From contig JAHGAU010000011.1 of NCBI GenBank assembly GCA_019925105.1, positions 744,001 to 808,000 of the forward strand: DNA of 64,000 nt. The letters are read 5' to 3'. Within the stretch, counting starts at the first letter, position 1. The number at the start of each line of letters is the position of its first letter. The DNA is from Niebla homalea (taxonomy: Eukaryota; Ascomycota; Lecanoromycetes; Lecanorales; Ramalinaceae). Positions 37,060 to 50,176 of the stretch are shown here, one piece after another. The notes beneath the pieces are model-generated. The model was not told the DNA's origin. It did no database searches and saw only the letters and a list, made by a program, of their open reading frames with translations. The position numbers were made by a program, and so were the translations under genes.

Positions 37060-37353
37060 AAAGGTGGTCGCAAAGGCACATTTTGCCCACGCCTGCCCTG
37101 GTTCGTAACCCATCAAAAGATTTACATCCTTTACGAGCAGGCAGGATTGGCTGTGTTGGCACATATCGGCAATCTGGATCTATTTGTATCCACCTTGTCG
37201 CATCCCGCAGCTGCTCTTCTGCGATCCTACAGCTTTGGACGTGTTATTATTCTGCGAGCGGATCTTAAGCATATCATGTTGATAGTCCGTAACTGTCCGA
37301 CGATTAGCTCCACAAAGCTGAAATACGATACAGGGTTCCATCCTCATACATAA
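37060..37353 (+). CDS. Hypothetical open frame, 97 codons, no ATG at the start
   Basis: Open from TGA at 37,057-37,059 to TAA at 37,351-37,353. The peptide includes YEQAGLAVLAHIGNLDLFVS, then LLRSYSFGRVIILRADLKHI. The composition is protein-like, with moderate hydrophobic stretches, but there is no in-frame ATG in the first 69 codons and no recognised motif. It may be an exon or a fragment. Other frames here (37,056-37,268 plus; 37,180-37,365 minus) overlap it and are weaker. Confidence 0.3.
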   Translation, partial: KGGRKGTFCPRLPWFVTHQKIYILYEQAGLAVLAHIGNLDLFVSTLSHPAAALLRSYSFGRVIILRADLKHIMLIVRNCPTISSTKLKYDTGFHPHT

Positions 37354-38468
37354 CGGTCGAGGCACCCAGATCCATTGACTGATGGCGGTGAGGAGTGTGC
37401 ATTTAGGAGTCGGCGCATCTGTTAAATCAAGGGAGCTGCTGGATCCAATCTGATTTCCTTTTACTGCTCACCTACTTTCTCGATCACCTTTATCTATTCA
37501 TTCACCTTACCAATACGTTGCAATTGCTTCGAATGGCGCCTCCGTATATCCAGGGAATGGGTTTTCCGCGGCGTCCTGCTGATGCCATATTAGAACTACA
37601 GAATACCAGGGCCAGCTTATAACGTTCGAGATGGATGTCTTCGAACGAGGAAGCGGCTTGGAAGGGTAGGAGCGTGTGAGAGTCAGGCGTCGCCTTAGCT
37701 CAGCGGCGCTGCTCAGCATCGTGATGATTTTGGGCGTGGTGTAGCAGAGTCATAAGGGCATCGGTGGTGGCCTCATACTGAAGGGCTTGCTGGAGGGCTT
37801 GCTGAAAGGTGTGCTCGTCTCTCAGGCCCTTCAGCCGAATAGAAACCAGCAGAAGCACATGCGCATCCAGTATTGGTGTAGGTGGTCAGGACGGCGAGCC
37901 ACAGAAAAAAAAGCCGTTGTCCAAGCAGGTCCTCAATGGTGAGATGAAGAACTCAGGGATTTGGGTGAGCTGGCTCATATAAATCTCTAAGCTCCCCCGC
38001 ACGGCCCCTGAAGAGCCGCTTAGCCGATAAGTGGCTATTCCGTATGTCCGGTAAATTAGCTAGTAGCAAAACTACACCCTAAAAAGGCCCCCGGGGAAAC
38101 GTTGATACGTGGCCACCGTCGCAAAAAAATATGCATCACCAACAAGCAACCAACCATGCTCTCAAAGCTTCAGTACTCACAACTGTCTTTATGGTACTAA
38201 AACCCCGTCCAACTGAGGCAACACTCAACGCCCGTATGCAACAGGCTCAAAAACACCGCGATTTGTATGGGTAGTTCTAACCTAAGAGCTGAGCGAGGGC
38301 CCCGTCAAGCCAGTCCAGCTAGAGCGATGCCCAATCCTTATATGCCCCTACCAATCCTGCACTGGCTCGGACGTTCAAATACACACTCTGTACGTCCGAG
38401 AAGCTTGCTATGGTGTTTTTGATAGTGGATCACTCCTGGGGCAAGAGCATTTTTTGTTGGTGGCAAAT
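37354..38468. other. Host island 2, right part, no gene identified
   Basis: GC-balanced with several short frames, none convincing. At 38,221-38,310 there is one copy of the degenerate repeat that forms an array in island 3: an ACGCCCGTATGCAACAGGCT block, then AAGAGCTGAGCGAGGGCC. Confidence 0.4.
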
Positions 38469-38480
38469 TGTTAGGATCTC

Positions 38481-38749
38481 TGATGCACGGGGGTATTCCG
38501 CGGTTGTCTTGGCAGCCCCTGCATTGGAGACCCTGTCGCATAAAGGCCTACCAGACGGCCTTTTATTAATGGTATTACAGGTGCACCGGTGCATTAGGTG
38601 CGGTGAGTATACGGTTATTAAACGGTCCTTAAGATGGATATAAATACGGTCGTTATTACGGTATAATTAAATAAATATAATAATAAACTTAATATAAATA
38701 ATTCGGCTTATTTACCCTTACCCTATACCTATTTACGTATATTATACTA
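38481..38749 (+). repeat. Copia-A 5' LTR
   Basis: Starts TGATGCACGGGGGTATTCCG and is GC-balanced to about 38,625. It is then strongly RIPed to its end TATACTA (TGCATCA in the other copy). Confidence 0.9.
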
Positions 38750-38750
38750 A

Positions 38751-38763
38751 GTTTTAAGTCCGG
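38751..38763 (+). other. Copia-A primer binding site, Met half-tRNA type
   Basis: GTTTTAAGTCCGG follows the LTR after one base. It matches GTTATGAGCCCGG at 10 of 13 positions; two of the three differences are RIP-type transitions. The site is equivalent to that of Copia-1. Confidence 0.5.
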
Positions 38764-41700
38764 TTAATAAGATAATTAATCGTAATATATTATTTAAGTA
38801 ATATCTATAACGTTTATATAATTATTTAAGACCGTAAGATAATTATAACTTTAACCTTTAATACCTTAATAAATAACTATAATTATAAGGATACCGGAAA
38901 GGGTAATTTAACATAATAATATTTACTTTATTAAGCGTAATACGTATTTTATACTTCCGGTAATAATAGTATTTAAGATAAAAGGACGACGTTATTATTC
39001 CTTAAGGTACTTACCATAAGAACTATTAAATTACCCTTAAATATATTCAGGGAATCCCTTATCAAGTCAATCTTATATAAGTTTTTTAAGCTTAATAATA
39101 ATAACTTTCGTAAATAAAGTTAAACTATAAAACATTTTTTAAAAAGTTATTTATTATAAGGTATTATAAATAATTTAACCTTATACCCTTAAGTCCCGTT
39201 TTAAGTTAAGATTTAAATTATATATACCGACATTATTATTAATATACTTATAAATAATATAATAACGATATAAAGATTATATATTTTTATAAGTAGGGAC
39301 CTTATACCGTTTTAAATTTATTTAACGTAAAGTAAGATTTATCTTATAAAAAGTAAAAGAAGGTTAATTTTTTTATTAACGAAGATCCTTATTATAAAAG
39401 CTTAAAAGGATAATAACATAAATAATTTATTATATTTATAAAAAGAATAAATAAGTAGATAAGTTAAATTAATAAAGTCGTTATATTAAATAATATTTAT
39501 TTAAGTTTTATAATTATAAACTTATTTTCAGAAATACGTAAGTTTAACCTTACTATATACCGGCTTAAAAACGATAAGGATATATTTAATAATAAAAAAA
39601 TTATTTAAAAACTTAAAATAATTAAAATTAATACGGCTAAAAAATAAATTATTAATACCGCGATAATAAAAGTAAGTAAAAAGGATATTATTAAACCCCG
39701 TTACGTAATAAAATATTATAATTATTAGAAAATAAGTTATATAATTAAGGATTATAATAAAGAAAGCATAAAAATAAGCGGTAAAAATAATAAAAAGATT
39801 AATAAAAGTAAAATTAAGAAAGTAAAAAAACCCAAGAAATAAGCAGCTTAATTTAAATCTAAATAAATTAAAAGGGCTATAATTAAAGATAATAAAAAAT
39901 TTAAAGAGTTAAGCTTTATCGTTATTAATAAAAAGGAAAATAATATTAAGGAGTTAACTGTGAGAGCCCTAGTAAAATGTATGAATAAAGTAAAGTATGA
40001 ATGTTGAGTAGCTAACTATGTGGGTGTTGCATATATGAAGGTGCGCGCCAAGCAAGCGGAACAAGGTAAAGCCGCTCCGCTCCGGTAGTGCTGAGACCTG
40101 AGGATCAGCTCTGCTGATGCCCTAACATTAACATTTATATTTATTAATAATAACGATAAACTTATTATTCTTTTAATAAAAAACGGAACGGCCTTAATAA
40201 GCCTTTAAAAAAGTATTAAAATAATGAAAATTTATATATTTAATTCTATATAAGCTTAATAATGATACCGTTATAGTAAATTTAAGTAATCCCGGTCTTT
40301 ATAATAATAATAACGAAATAAAAGATATTATTATAATGAACGGTATAAATAATAAAGAAAACTATTTTTTTTAAAAGTAATTTATATAATTAAATTATAA
40401 AATAAATACGGAAAAATTATAACTTTTTCTAAAATAATAAAAGCCCGGACCCCGTAAAATCCGTAAATACCGGTAAAGATAATTACGCTTTAATAATAAT
40501 AAAAAGTAACTCCCCCAATAAGATAAGCTAAAATATACCATCCGAGGATAAAGAAATACCTTAAACGATAAACTTTAATATTATAAGATATATGTATATA
40601 AAAAAAGGTATATTTTAAAGTTATAAAGAAAAAACTATAAGGGTAACGGTAAAAAATAAAGGCTCTTTAAACTTACTTAAACGTAATAACGTAATAATTA
40701 AAATAAACGGTTAAAACCGTATTATTCAAGATATATTATAAGTTCCTTACTTAAGATTTAACCTTTTATTTATTTTAACCTCAAAGGATAAAAATATAAG
40801 TATTACCTTTAATAAACGTAAAATAAAAATTATATAAAGAGATTAACTTGTTACGGTAAAATACTGGTATAAAAATTTTTACTTACTTATATATATCTGG
40901 AAAAATATTACGTTAATAATTAATAAAAAAAACTTGGATCCCGTATTTTATAAATTATAAAGTAAAAGAAATAAGAAAAACGGTAAAGTTAAACGTAACG
41001 GTAATAAAATCACTTAAGGACGTAAAAAGGATAATAATAAGCTCTTTATGATTTTTTATAATCATTTAATTTATCTAGGTATAATTAAGCTATATATTAT
41101 ATATAAAAGATCAAAAATACCGAAAGTATTAATTTTAAAGGATTTTTTTTTTTATAGTATATATAAGAATAATAAACTTATAAAGAGTATATATAAATAC
41201 CGTTATATAAAAAAGATAAAGCCTGGGTTTCATTTTTTTATAACGTTTAAGGCTTTTATAATATTAAGGTATTAATCCCCAGAATAATACCCTTTAAATA
41301 TTATTTATCCGTTATTAATAAAGTTATAAGATAATCGAATCTTACCTTATTAATAATGAAAATTAAAGTAATTAATCGAGTTCTATTTATTATTAACGTA
41401 TTTAATTATAAAGAAAATGGTATTATTATTAAATACGTTGATATTAATAATATAAAGGAATTTTAAGCCTTTAAAGCGGCCATAAAAGAACGTAATATTA
41501 CCATAGAATATATTACGTATTATATACCTGAATAAAACGGTATAGCCGAACGGTTTAATTAAATAATTACGATAATAATTTAATATATAATATATTATAC
41601 TAGGCTATTAAGTAACTTTTAAGCTTTTATAATTATATATATTAATTAATTAAGGTAAAAGCTTTTATTAATAAAAAGAATAAGCCCGTTTAAGAAATAA

Positions 41701-42142
41701 ATAAAGATAAAACCTTTTATTAAAAATAAAAAAACGTTTAAGATACTATATAAAGTAAATATACTTAAAAAGATAAAACGATTAAAACTAAATAAGATTA
41801 TTATTAACGGTATGTATTTAATAATTATATTAAGCTTATAATTTTACGTTTATATACCTTATAAAAGAAATATAAAGATTGTGATAAATTTAAAGGTTTT
41901 TAATAAGAAAATAATAATATATTTACTATTATAACTTATTATTAAAGATATATTACCGGCCTTAAAGCCAATAACCCTTATTAATAATAATATAGCCTAT
42001 TATGAAGGCGAATACGTATTAAACGGATTTAAAGGATTTAATAAAAATAAGCTTATATTAACTTATACTTATTTAATTCCTTAAAATAAAGAAAATCGTA
42101 ATATAAATCCCGTAAATCCCGATTTCCTTTAAATTAACGATA
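38764..42142 (+). pseudogene. Copia-A gag, protease and integrase relic
   Basis: RIPed coding region, interrupted by solo LTR 2. At 41,460-41,570 the frame reads FKAFKAAIKERNITIEYITY, then E-stop-NGIAERFN, matching the integrase block TPYTPEQNGIAERFNRTI of Ty1/copia Pol, with CAA changed to TAA. At 41,945-42,140 the linker to reverse transcriptase (ILPALKPITL, ILTYTYLIP) is recognisable and is shared with 9,394-9,612. The stretch 41,048-41,275 happens to be open for 75 codons but is a piece of this relic, not a separate gene. Confidence 0.85.
39959..40127 (+). mobile_element. Solo LTR 2 (169 bp) with 5-bp TSD
   Basis: A GC-balanced block inside the RIPed Copia-A interior. It starts TGTGAGAGCCCTAG and ends GATGCCCTAACA, flanked by TTAAC (39,954-39,958 and 40,128-40,132). 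It shares GTGCGCGCCAAGCAAGCGGA and the following GCTCCGGTAG block with LTR 3 in reverse. Relative to LTR 3 it lacks a central stretch that LTR 1 retains. Confidence 0.88.
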
Positions 42143-42155
42143 AGGTCGTTAATTT

Positions 42156-45100
42156 GATTGATTGATTAATTTATATTACGGATCTAGCTAAGCTAATTCC
42201 GGCGTTCCCTAATACTCGGCCGTTTAATTTTACTAGTAACCGTAAAAAACCCGACATCCATAATATCGGGAATAAAAACCGGTATTTACCCAACCTTTAC
42301 TCTCGTCTTAAGGGTTAAAAGCATTTACGGCCATTTAAAGAATAAGAATTTATTTATACGCTTTTTCTAAGAAAACTTATAATATTATAACCGAATTTAC
42401 TTAAGGGTTACCTTTAAACCTTTTAATTTTCCGTTACCTTATAGGTTCACTTAATATTAAAATTTTAAAATTCCGATTATATTATTAAATATCCTTACCG
42501 ATATATATATTATTATTACTTTATTTATATAATTTTATTAATTAATATAATATTATTTTTTATACCGCTCCGGTATTTATAGCCCCCTTAACCCCTATTA
42601 AGTATAGTTTTTCCGCCGTTATTTTTTACCCTTAAGTCGGCAATAAGGTTTCTTAATTAGGTTTTTAACCACTTTATTTATTTTTTTAATTAGGTTAAAT
42701 TATAATAATAAACTTATAGTTATTATAAATTTAACGGCCGCTTTAATACCTTTTTTATTAATAAGTATTTAATAATAATCGTTAATCCTTACCTTTTTAA
42801 TTAGTCCCGGTTTAAGTTCCTTAAATAATAAATAAAAGATTAATACGTATACGGCGTTTTACTTTTATTATTTATATTTATAACTAGCGTTAATCCGGTT
42901 ACCGGCGTATACGATAAAAAGGAAATAAGTTAAGCCGTTTTTATTTATCTAGAATTAAATTATTAATATATTATTACTTTTCTTTATAATTTTATAACGT
43001 TAAAGATACTTATTAATAACCTTATTATTATTTCAAGCCGGGTATTATTACTTTTAAAGGATTAATTCTTTATATTTACGTTAACGTTTTATTTACCTCT
43101 TTATAATCTATAAAGTAATTATTATTAACTTTATTTTTATAATTTTTTTTCCCGCTATTTTCACTTTAAATAAAAGTTTATATATTCCGATGTTAACTTC
43201 TTAAATATAAATTAAATCGATTTCTTTTTTAGCTTATTCCAATTTAACTTCCGTAAAAGGGATGAATATTATTTTTTTACGCTTTTTTATTTAAGGCCTT
43301 TTATAATTTTAATAAATACGTTTATTTCCTATTAATATAATTAAGTTTATACTTTTTTTAAGCTTTATTTAAATAATTATTTAATTTAAAGTTAACTTTA
43401 TTAATAATATAAAGACTTCGGATTTTAATATTGGGACGGGAATCGCTTTATATATTTTACTTATTATTCTTAAGTATTAATTTTAAATTTTTTATAATTG
43501 CCGGACGGGTTCTTTCTTATATTTAAATATACCCTTGGGTACGTATTAAATAGTTACCGTATACGTTATTATAGGCTTTATAACTACCTAATAAACGGTT
43601 TTAACCTTTTATAAAATAGCTTTTTACGTTAACGCTATAAGGCAAATAAAGCCCCTTTCCTATGAATTTTTTTTTTTTGGACTTTTCTTATATAGTTTTT
43701 TTAATTTAATTTCCCATTAATTTATAAATTAAATACTTTAATATTAACTTCCGGTTTTACCGTTATATTATTTAAATTTATTATAATTATTATATTGTAT
43801 AGCTTTAAGCTCCTTATTATATAAAGAAGCTTATATTTATATAGAATAAATTAAGTTTTATATATCTTTACTTATCGTAAGTAGACTTTATAAGTTTATT
43901 TTAACTTTAAATAATTTATATAAATAAATATATTATAAATTAAAAGGTAAATATTATTAATAAAGCTTTTTATTTAAATTTTTTATTTTAACTTTATTAA
44001 ATCTTTAATAAACGGACTATTAAAGAATAAGAATAAAATTAAGGAAATAAATAATCTTTAAGGAATCCCTATTATCGCGGGCTTTATTATATTTATTTTG
44101 TGCCTTAAATTAATTAACGTTACTTAAATATTTAAGAAATTCTTTATTTAATTTACGAAAAAAGGTAAGATCCCCTTTTTCCGTAAATTATATAGTAACC
44201 TTTAATAATTTACTTTATTAAACGTTTTTATAATATTTAAAGAAAGAAAACTTACGACGTATTTCTTCTTATAATTTTATATTATATATATATTATTAAT
44301 TAAGTTTTTAAGAGCCGTTTCCGTTAACCGTCCTTTTCTTATTTTTATTTATTAATTAAAAAATAACTTATATTCTTTTATATAATTATTTAAGATTTTT
44401 ATAATTATTATTTTTAAAGCTTTTTTTAATATATAAAGGAATATTATAAGTTTATATAACTTTATTTCTAATTAATTGAACTTAACCGGCTTCTTAAGGA
44501 TAATCGTTTTAACCTCCTTAAATTTACGGGGGTAATATCCTATATTAAAATAAGCTTAAAATAAATAAATAAAGACCTTTTTAAATAATAACGTTATTAT
44601 AGATAAAAACCTATTTAATATACCGTTAAGTCCGGGGGCCTTATCCTTCTTTAATTTATTAATCGTTTTAATTATTATTTTTTAAGTTATTATTTTACTT
44701 ATTATTATTAATCTAAAATATATTATACCGTTAATATTTATTAAATTAACTTCCGGTAATTAAGGAAAAAACGCTTCTTTAAGAGCCTTAATTTTACCGT
44801 TAAAAGTATTTATTACCGTATCGTTTAATCTTTTTAAAGGTAAAAATTTAAAAATAAATTTAAGTTTCTTATTTTATTTTTTACCGTATTTTATTAACTT
44901 TTAAATACCGCAAAAGGAGCCCGCTAAGTTATATATTATAGCCCGGAAGTATATTTATTTAGTTTTTTAAATAATTCTCTTTTTTTTTTTTTAAGTTTTT
45001 TTTAACCGTTAAAATGTTTCTTAATTTTTATACTTAATAGTTTACTTTATAAGCGTTTTTATTTTTATAATTATTTTTATATATTTTTTATTTTAATAAA

Positions 45101-47934
45101 TTTTAGCTTTTTAAAATAGCTTTATTATTAAGATTATAATATTAATTACTTTATTTAAAGTTTTTATTACCCGCTTTATAAAACGGTTAATCTATTCCTT
45201 ATTATTAAGCTAAGGGAACTCCGTTAATTAAAATATTAATTTTACCGTTTTTATAAATATTTTAATTTCTTTAATCGTTTTTTATATTTATTTAAACGGT
45301 AAAAATAAAGTTGTATTAACGGATTAATTTAAGGTTATTTATATTAGGACGTAATCTGAATTATATTTTAAGTCCTCTTAAGGTCTATATATTATAATTA
45401 AGTTAATAATATTTTTTAAGTTAAATATTAAGTCGATTATAGTTTTAAGTTTATAGCTTTCCTATATAAAAGCCTTTTTTAACGTTAATAATATAAAATT
45501 AAATTATATAATTATTATTAATAGTTCTTTAAATTCAATATAATTAATTATATGATTATCTTCGCTCTATTAAACGTAATAAAGATTAAAGTCCTTTATT
45601 AAGAAATACTTATTAAATACGGTTATAATATTCTTAAGTAATAAAATTATAAAGGGTCTTTTCTTATTAACCGGTAACGGATTATACGTATTATAAATAT
45701 TTAAATTGTTTTTAATATCCCTTTTTTATATAACCCGGAGTATATATAAATTCACTCCGTAATAAATAATATTTTAATTATTTATATTTAACCTTTTATT
45801 AATAAAGAAGTATATTTATATTATTTTATTATCTTTAAAGGTTAAATAGAAACTATTTCCCGGGTTAATTAAAAAATAAACATATAGATTATATAACGGC
45901 TTTTATATCGTTATAATATTAATATCCTTTATTTCTTTAAATTTAAATATTAATATTATAACTTTAATTATTTCCTTACGTACGTTATATTATATTACCC
46001 TTAAAAGCGTAAGTATATTAAATATTAACGTCTATCGGGCTTTTTTTATTAACTTTTATTTATATAAATGGTCTTTCTTTAAAATTAAACGTTATTTATT
46101 TTAATTTTCTTATTATAATAATAATCCCGGTTAAATAGCTAACCTTAAAGATTAATATCGCTATAAGTTTCCTTTTCTTTACGTTATTAATTACCGCGTT
46201 TTACCCTTCTTTATTTAATAAGTTTTATTTATATTTTAAAATTATTTTTAATTATTTTATTGATTTAAGCTTATATAAATTATAGCGTTAAACCTTAACC
46301 GTTATTTTAATTTCCTTATATTAAGTCTTTTTTATTTTTATTATATATTATAGGTTTTACGTTAAATAATTATTATTATTATACGTTATATATTTCGGCG
46401 TATTTTTTATTAAGCTTTTTATTATTAAATTAGCGTATTTATATATATTATGCCCTTTAATATATATTACGTACTTTATATTATTAAAGTACTTCGTAAT
46501 AATATATCCGTATTTTTAATATTTAAAATATTAATAAGTATCCGTTATCCGGTTTTAAGGTCTTATTAATTTAAGGGATTTATTTTTTATTACCCTTTTA
46601 TTAAGGATATTATTATATATCCTTATTAACGTTACGTTTAAGATAACCGTAAAATATCTTTTTATATAATTAAAAACGTTTAATTTTTTTATTATAAAAA
46701 GGAAATTATAATTAATAATCTCTAGCTTAAAGTAAAAAACCGTATTTTTTTTTATCCGCTTTAAAATAACTTCCCCTTCCTCCCTTATAAACCTTATTAA
46801 ATATATCCTATTTACCGCGATAATAAAGGATTACCTTAATATTTTTACCGTTTTATACCTTTTTTTACCGGTTTATCCCTTCAATTTCTTTAGTTTTTCT
46901 TTTACCTTTAATAAGGTTATATTAAGGATAATATCCCCGCTTTATAATTTATATACCGTAATAATCTGTTTTATTAATGACTTTCTTATTACCTTAAATG
47001 TTTTTATTAATTATAACGGGTTCGTTTTCGCCGTTATATTCTTTTCTTCTTCACTTAATAATTATATAATTATTATTTTTACTTTTTTTAACGTCGCCGT
47101 TTTCTTCTTTATCCTTATTTTTTTTATTATTAATACCGGCGCCGCCCTTACGGCTTTCACTACCTAACTTATCCCCGCTCCTTTCTTTAAAGTTTCCTTT
47201 ATTACTTTTTTACTTTATATATATTTTCTTTATTTCTTTTTACCTCCGTCCGCCGGTATTTTTATTACCGTTTTTTAAGCTTTATATAACCTTTCCAACT
47301 CCTTTAAATTTCTTCCCGTATTTATATAAAAGTTTTTTATTTTCCGTAACCCGATTTATAGTATCGGCTAGGTTTTTAGCGTAATATTTTTTTATATAAT
47401 TATAAGGAGGCTTTTTAATACTTTTACTGCCTTTTTCTTTTTTACTTTTTACCCGCGTATATAATAATTACTTTTTTTATAATTTATTTTTATCTATTTA
47501 ATATCTTCCTATTTTTATTTAATTTTCTTTTAGTTTATATATATTTAATAAAACCTTTTACGCCTCCGTTTACCCCTTATCCGTCCCCGCGTACCGTCTT
47601 TATTCTCTCCGCTTTTTATTTATTACCCTTTATAATAATACCTTTACGTATTATACGCGTTTTTTTACGTATATCTTATTAACCATAAACTCTTTATTTA
47701 ATTTAAAGCTTTTTTATCTTATATTTATCACGTCGTTTATATAACTTATTATTATTCCTATTAATCTAAACCGTTTACCCTTCCTCCCTTTTTATTTTTA
47801 TTATTATTCCGCTTCCGCTTATCGTATTTAAGGTATTATCCTTACTATTACTTAAGCTATATACGTATGCATCGTTTCTGACCTCTGGGGTCCCGTTGTT
47901 CGTCGCCATTTTTCCTAGATTCACAGATTTAATC
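42156..47934 (-). mobile_element. LINE copy B, full length, reverse strand, 13-bp TSD
   Basis: A 5,779-bp element between perfect TSDs AGGTCGTTAATTT (42,143-42,155 and 47,935-47,947). On the minus strand it starts with a short leader (GATTAAATCTGTGAATCTAG), then the ATG at 47,908-47,910 (ATGGCGACGAACAACGGGAC, GTCAGAAACGATGC), ORF1, ORF2 and the 3' terminus with a TCAA tail. The first 60 bases are unmutated, and this copy best defines the 5' end. All longer frames are closed by RIP. Confidence 0.92.
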
Positions 47935-47947
47935 AGGTCGTTAATTT

Positions 47948-49955
47948 AATAAAACGAAATAGGAGGGATATATTATTAAAAATCTATAAGGTAATAAACG
48001 GAACGTTTACTTAAAAGGAGAATTTAAGAAAGCCTATTAAAGACCTTAAAAATATAAAAAATCCTATAAATCGTAGAAATCGTAAAAATTATAATAATAA
48101 CGGGACTCTTAACTTACCTTTATTAGAGGGAGTTAACGTCTTTATTTTATTTAAGGATATTTATAATTTTATCTTAGCTTATCAATAAACGGGTAAAACT
48201 TTATTATTACCGGGATATATTGCGGAGGATAAAATAAATATAAGACAACGTTAATGAATAACTTAGAATTAAACGTTTTTATTAAGGTTATTACTATTAT
48301 AATCCTTATATATTTAATATTAATTTTAATAATATTATTTTTATTATTACGGCTTATATTAATTTATTTATTTATTAATAAGTTATAAATTCTTTAAACC
48401 GATTTAAATAAATTAAAATTATTAATAAAAAAAATATAAGTTTTTAATTACTAAATAAAACTTAAAAATTTATAAATAAACCGAAGGATTATAAGCTTAT
48501 TAACTTTAAATAGATATTTAAGAAAAAGTTCTTTACTTTAAACCTTATTAATAAATATAAAATAAGGCTTATTATAAAAGGCTTTATTTAAAAGTAAAAT
48601 GTTAATTATAAGGAAACCTTTTTATTTACTTTAAGGTATAAATTATTGCGTTTACTTTAAATACTTACGTTTATCTCTAGACTTTAATTATAGCTTTTAA
48701 ACGTTATTACTATATACTTAAATGGTAATTTAAATAAAGAGATTTATATAAGTATTCTTAAAGGTATTCCGATAACTTAATAAAATACCGGTAAATATTT
48801 CCGTTTACTTAAAAACTTTTATAGGCTTAAATAATTAGGAAGGATTTAAGTTAAGAAATTTTAATTATAACTTTATAAATGTAGTTTTATTTTTATTTAA
48901 ATTAATTTATACGTATTTATTAAAAGGTTTAATAAAAAACGTATCTAATAACCCTTTATATTAACGATATCGTTATTATTATAAAAAGCTTAAAGACCTA
49001 TAAATAAATAAAGGATTATTTAATTTTAATATTTAAACTTACCGAAGAAGGCCTGTTAAAGGTAATCCTCGGGATATAAATATCTTAAAATAACGATATT
49101 ATTGTTATAGATTAAATAAATTATATTATTAACGTCCTTAAAAAATATTATATAGTAAATTATAACAATATTAATACCCTAATAAACGGATATAAAGGTA
49201 TATAAATAATCCGATTTAATAAGTAATAAATAAATTAATATATTTATTAATAATTTCTTAATAAGCTTATGTTCTTTTAAGTCATTACTTATTTAAACTT
49301 AACTTTTTTAATTTTAAAATTGAGTTAATTTTATAATAAATTTATTATTTAATATTAAAATTATTTAATATAAATACTTAAATAATTAAAAAGTATATCA
49401 AATTTAAATTTATACTTTTAACGTAATAATAAATTACTTAAATACTTCGTAAATACCGCGTTTATTAACGATAAAAATAATAAAAGGTTATTATATAACT
49501 TTATAATATTAAATACCGGTATAACATACATATAATATACTCGGAAACAACGTATTATTACTACCTTTATTATAGAAGCCGAATATATAGCTCTTTCTGA
49601 AGGGTATAAAACGAATATTTAATGTATAAGGTAAATTAATATGACCGGATTCTTTAAAAACTATAGGTTTATCGTTCTATTTAATAATAATAAAGGTAAT
49701 ATCTCCCTTATTAAGAACCCGGAAAATTACTTACGGATTTAGTATATTAATATTTAATATTACTTTATTCGGGAAAAAATATAAAAAAGCCTTATTTTAA
49801 TAAACTATATTAATATTAAGGATTAATTCGTAGATACTATAATAAAGCCCTTATTAAAATAACCCTTTAAGATAAATTAATTAAAGCCTAAATTATATTT
49901 AATAAGTTAATAGCGGTATTATCGTTGTGGATTTATTACAGCTTTAAAGAGGGAG
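47948..49955 (+). pseudogene. Copia-A reverse transcriptase and RNase H relic
   Basis: Continuation of Pol after LINE B. At 48,955-48,990 LYINDIVIIIKSLKTYK is the RIPed reverse transcriptase block LYVDDIVI, with one catalytic Asp now Asn; IKDYL and VILGI follow. RNase H is clear at 49,440-49,640, with NNRRLLYNFIILNTGI and an intact EAEYIALSEGYKT. A purine tract AAAGAGGGAG directly precedes the 3' LTR. Stops at former Gln codons recur throughout. Confidence 0.9.
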
Positions 49956-50021
49956 TAATATACGGGGGTATTCCGCGGTTATCTTAATAACCTTTATATT
50001 AAAAACCCTATCGTATAAAGG

Positions 50022-50176
50022 TGTTGGTGTATGGACCAAAAAGTGTGATAATATATAAATAATGATTCTACCTGAATGCAGATGGGATCCTAAGGATTAT
50101 TTATCCTTTACGTATAAGAGTATCCTATACCTATAAATGCTCCCGCGTATCCCCTATACTATATATATATATAATA
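50022..50176 (-). repeat. Copia-B LTR (left; 3' in element orientation)
   Basis: Begins TGTTGGTGTATGGACCAAAA and shares TGAATGCAGATGGGATCCTA with the right LTR. RIP is moderate on the left and stronger on the right end. Confidence 0.85.

Noticed and set aside
37180..38643. Several 60-80-codon frames (37,180-37,365; 37,507-37,719; 38,338-38,541; 38,410-38,643)
   Set aside because: The first is antisense to a longer frame. The last two overlap each other on opposite strands and reach the Copia-A LTR or its target. None has family features.
41048..41275. 75-codon plus-strand ORF as a separate gene
   Set aside because: It falls inside the Copia-A integrase region and is a chance open stretch of that relic.
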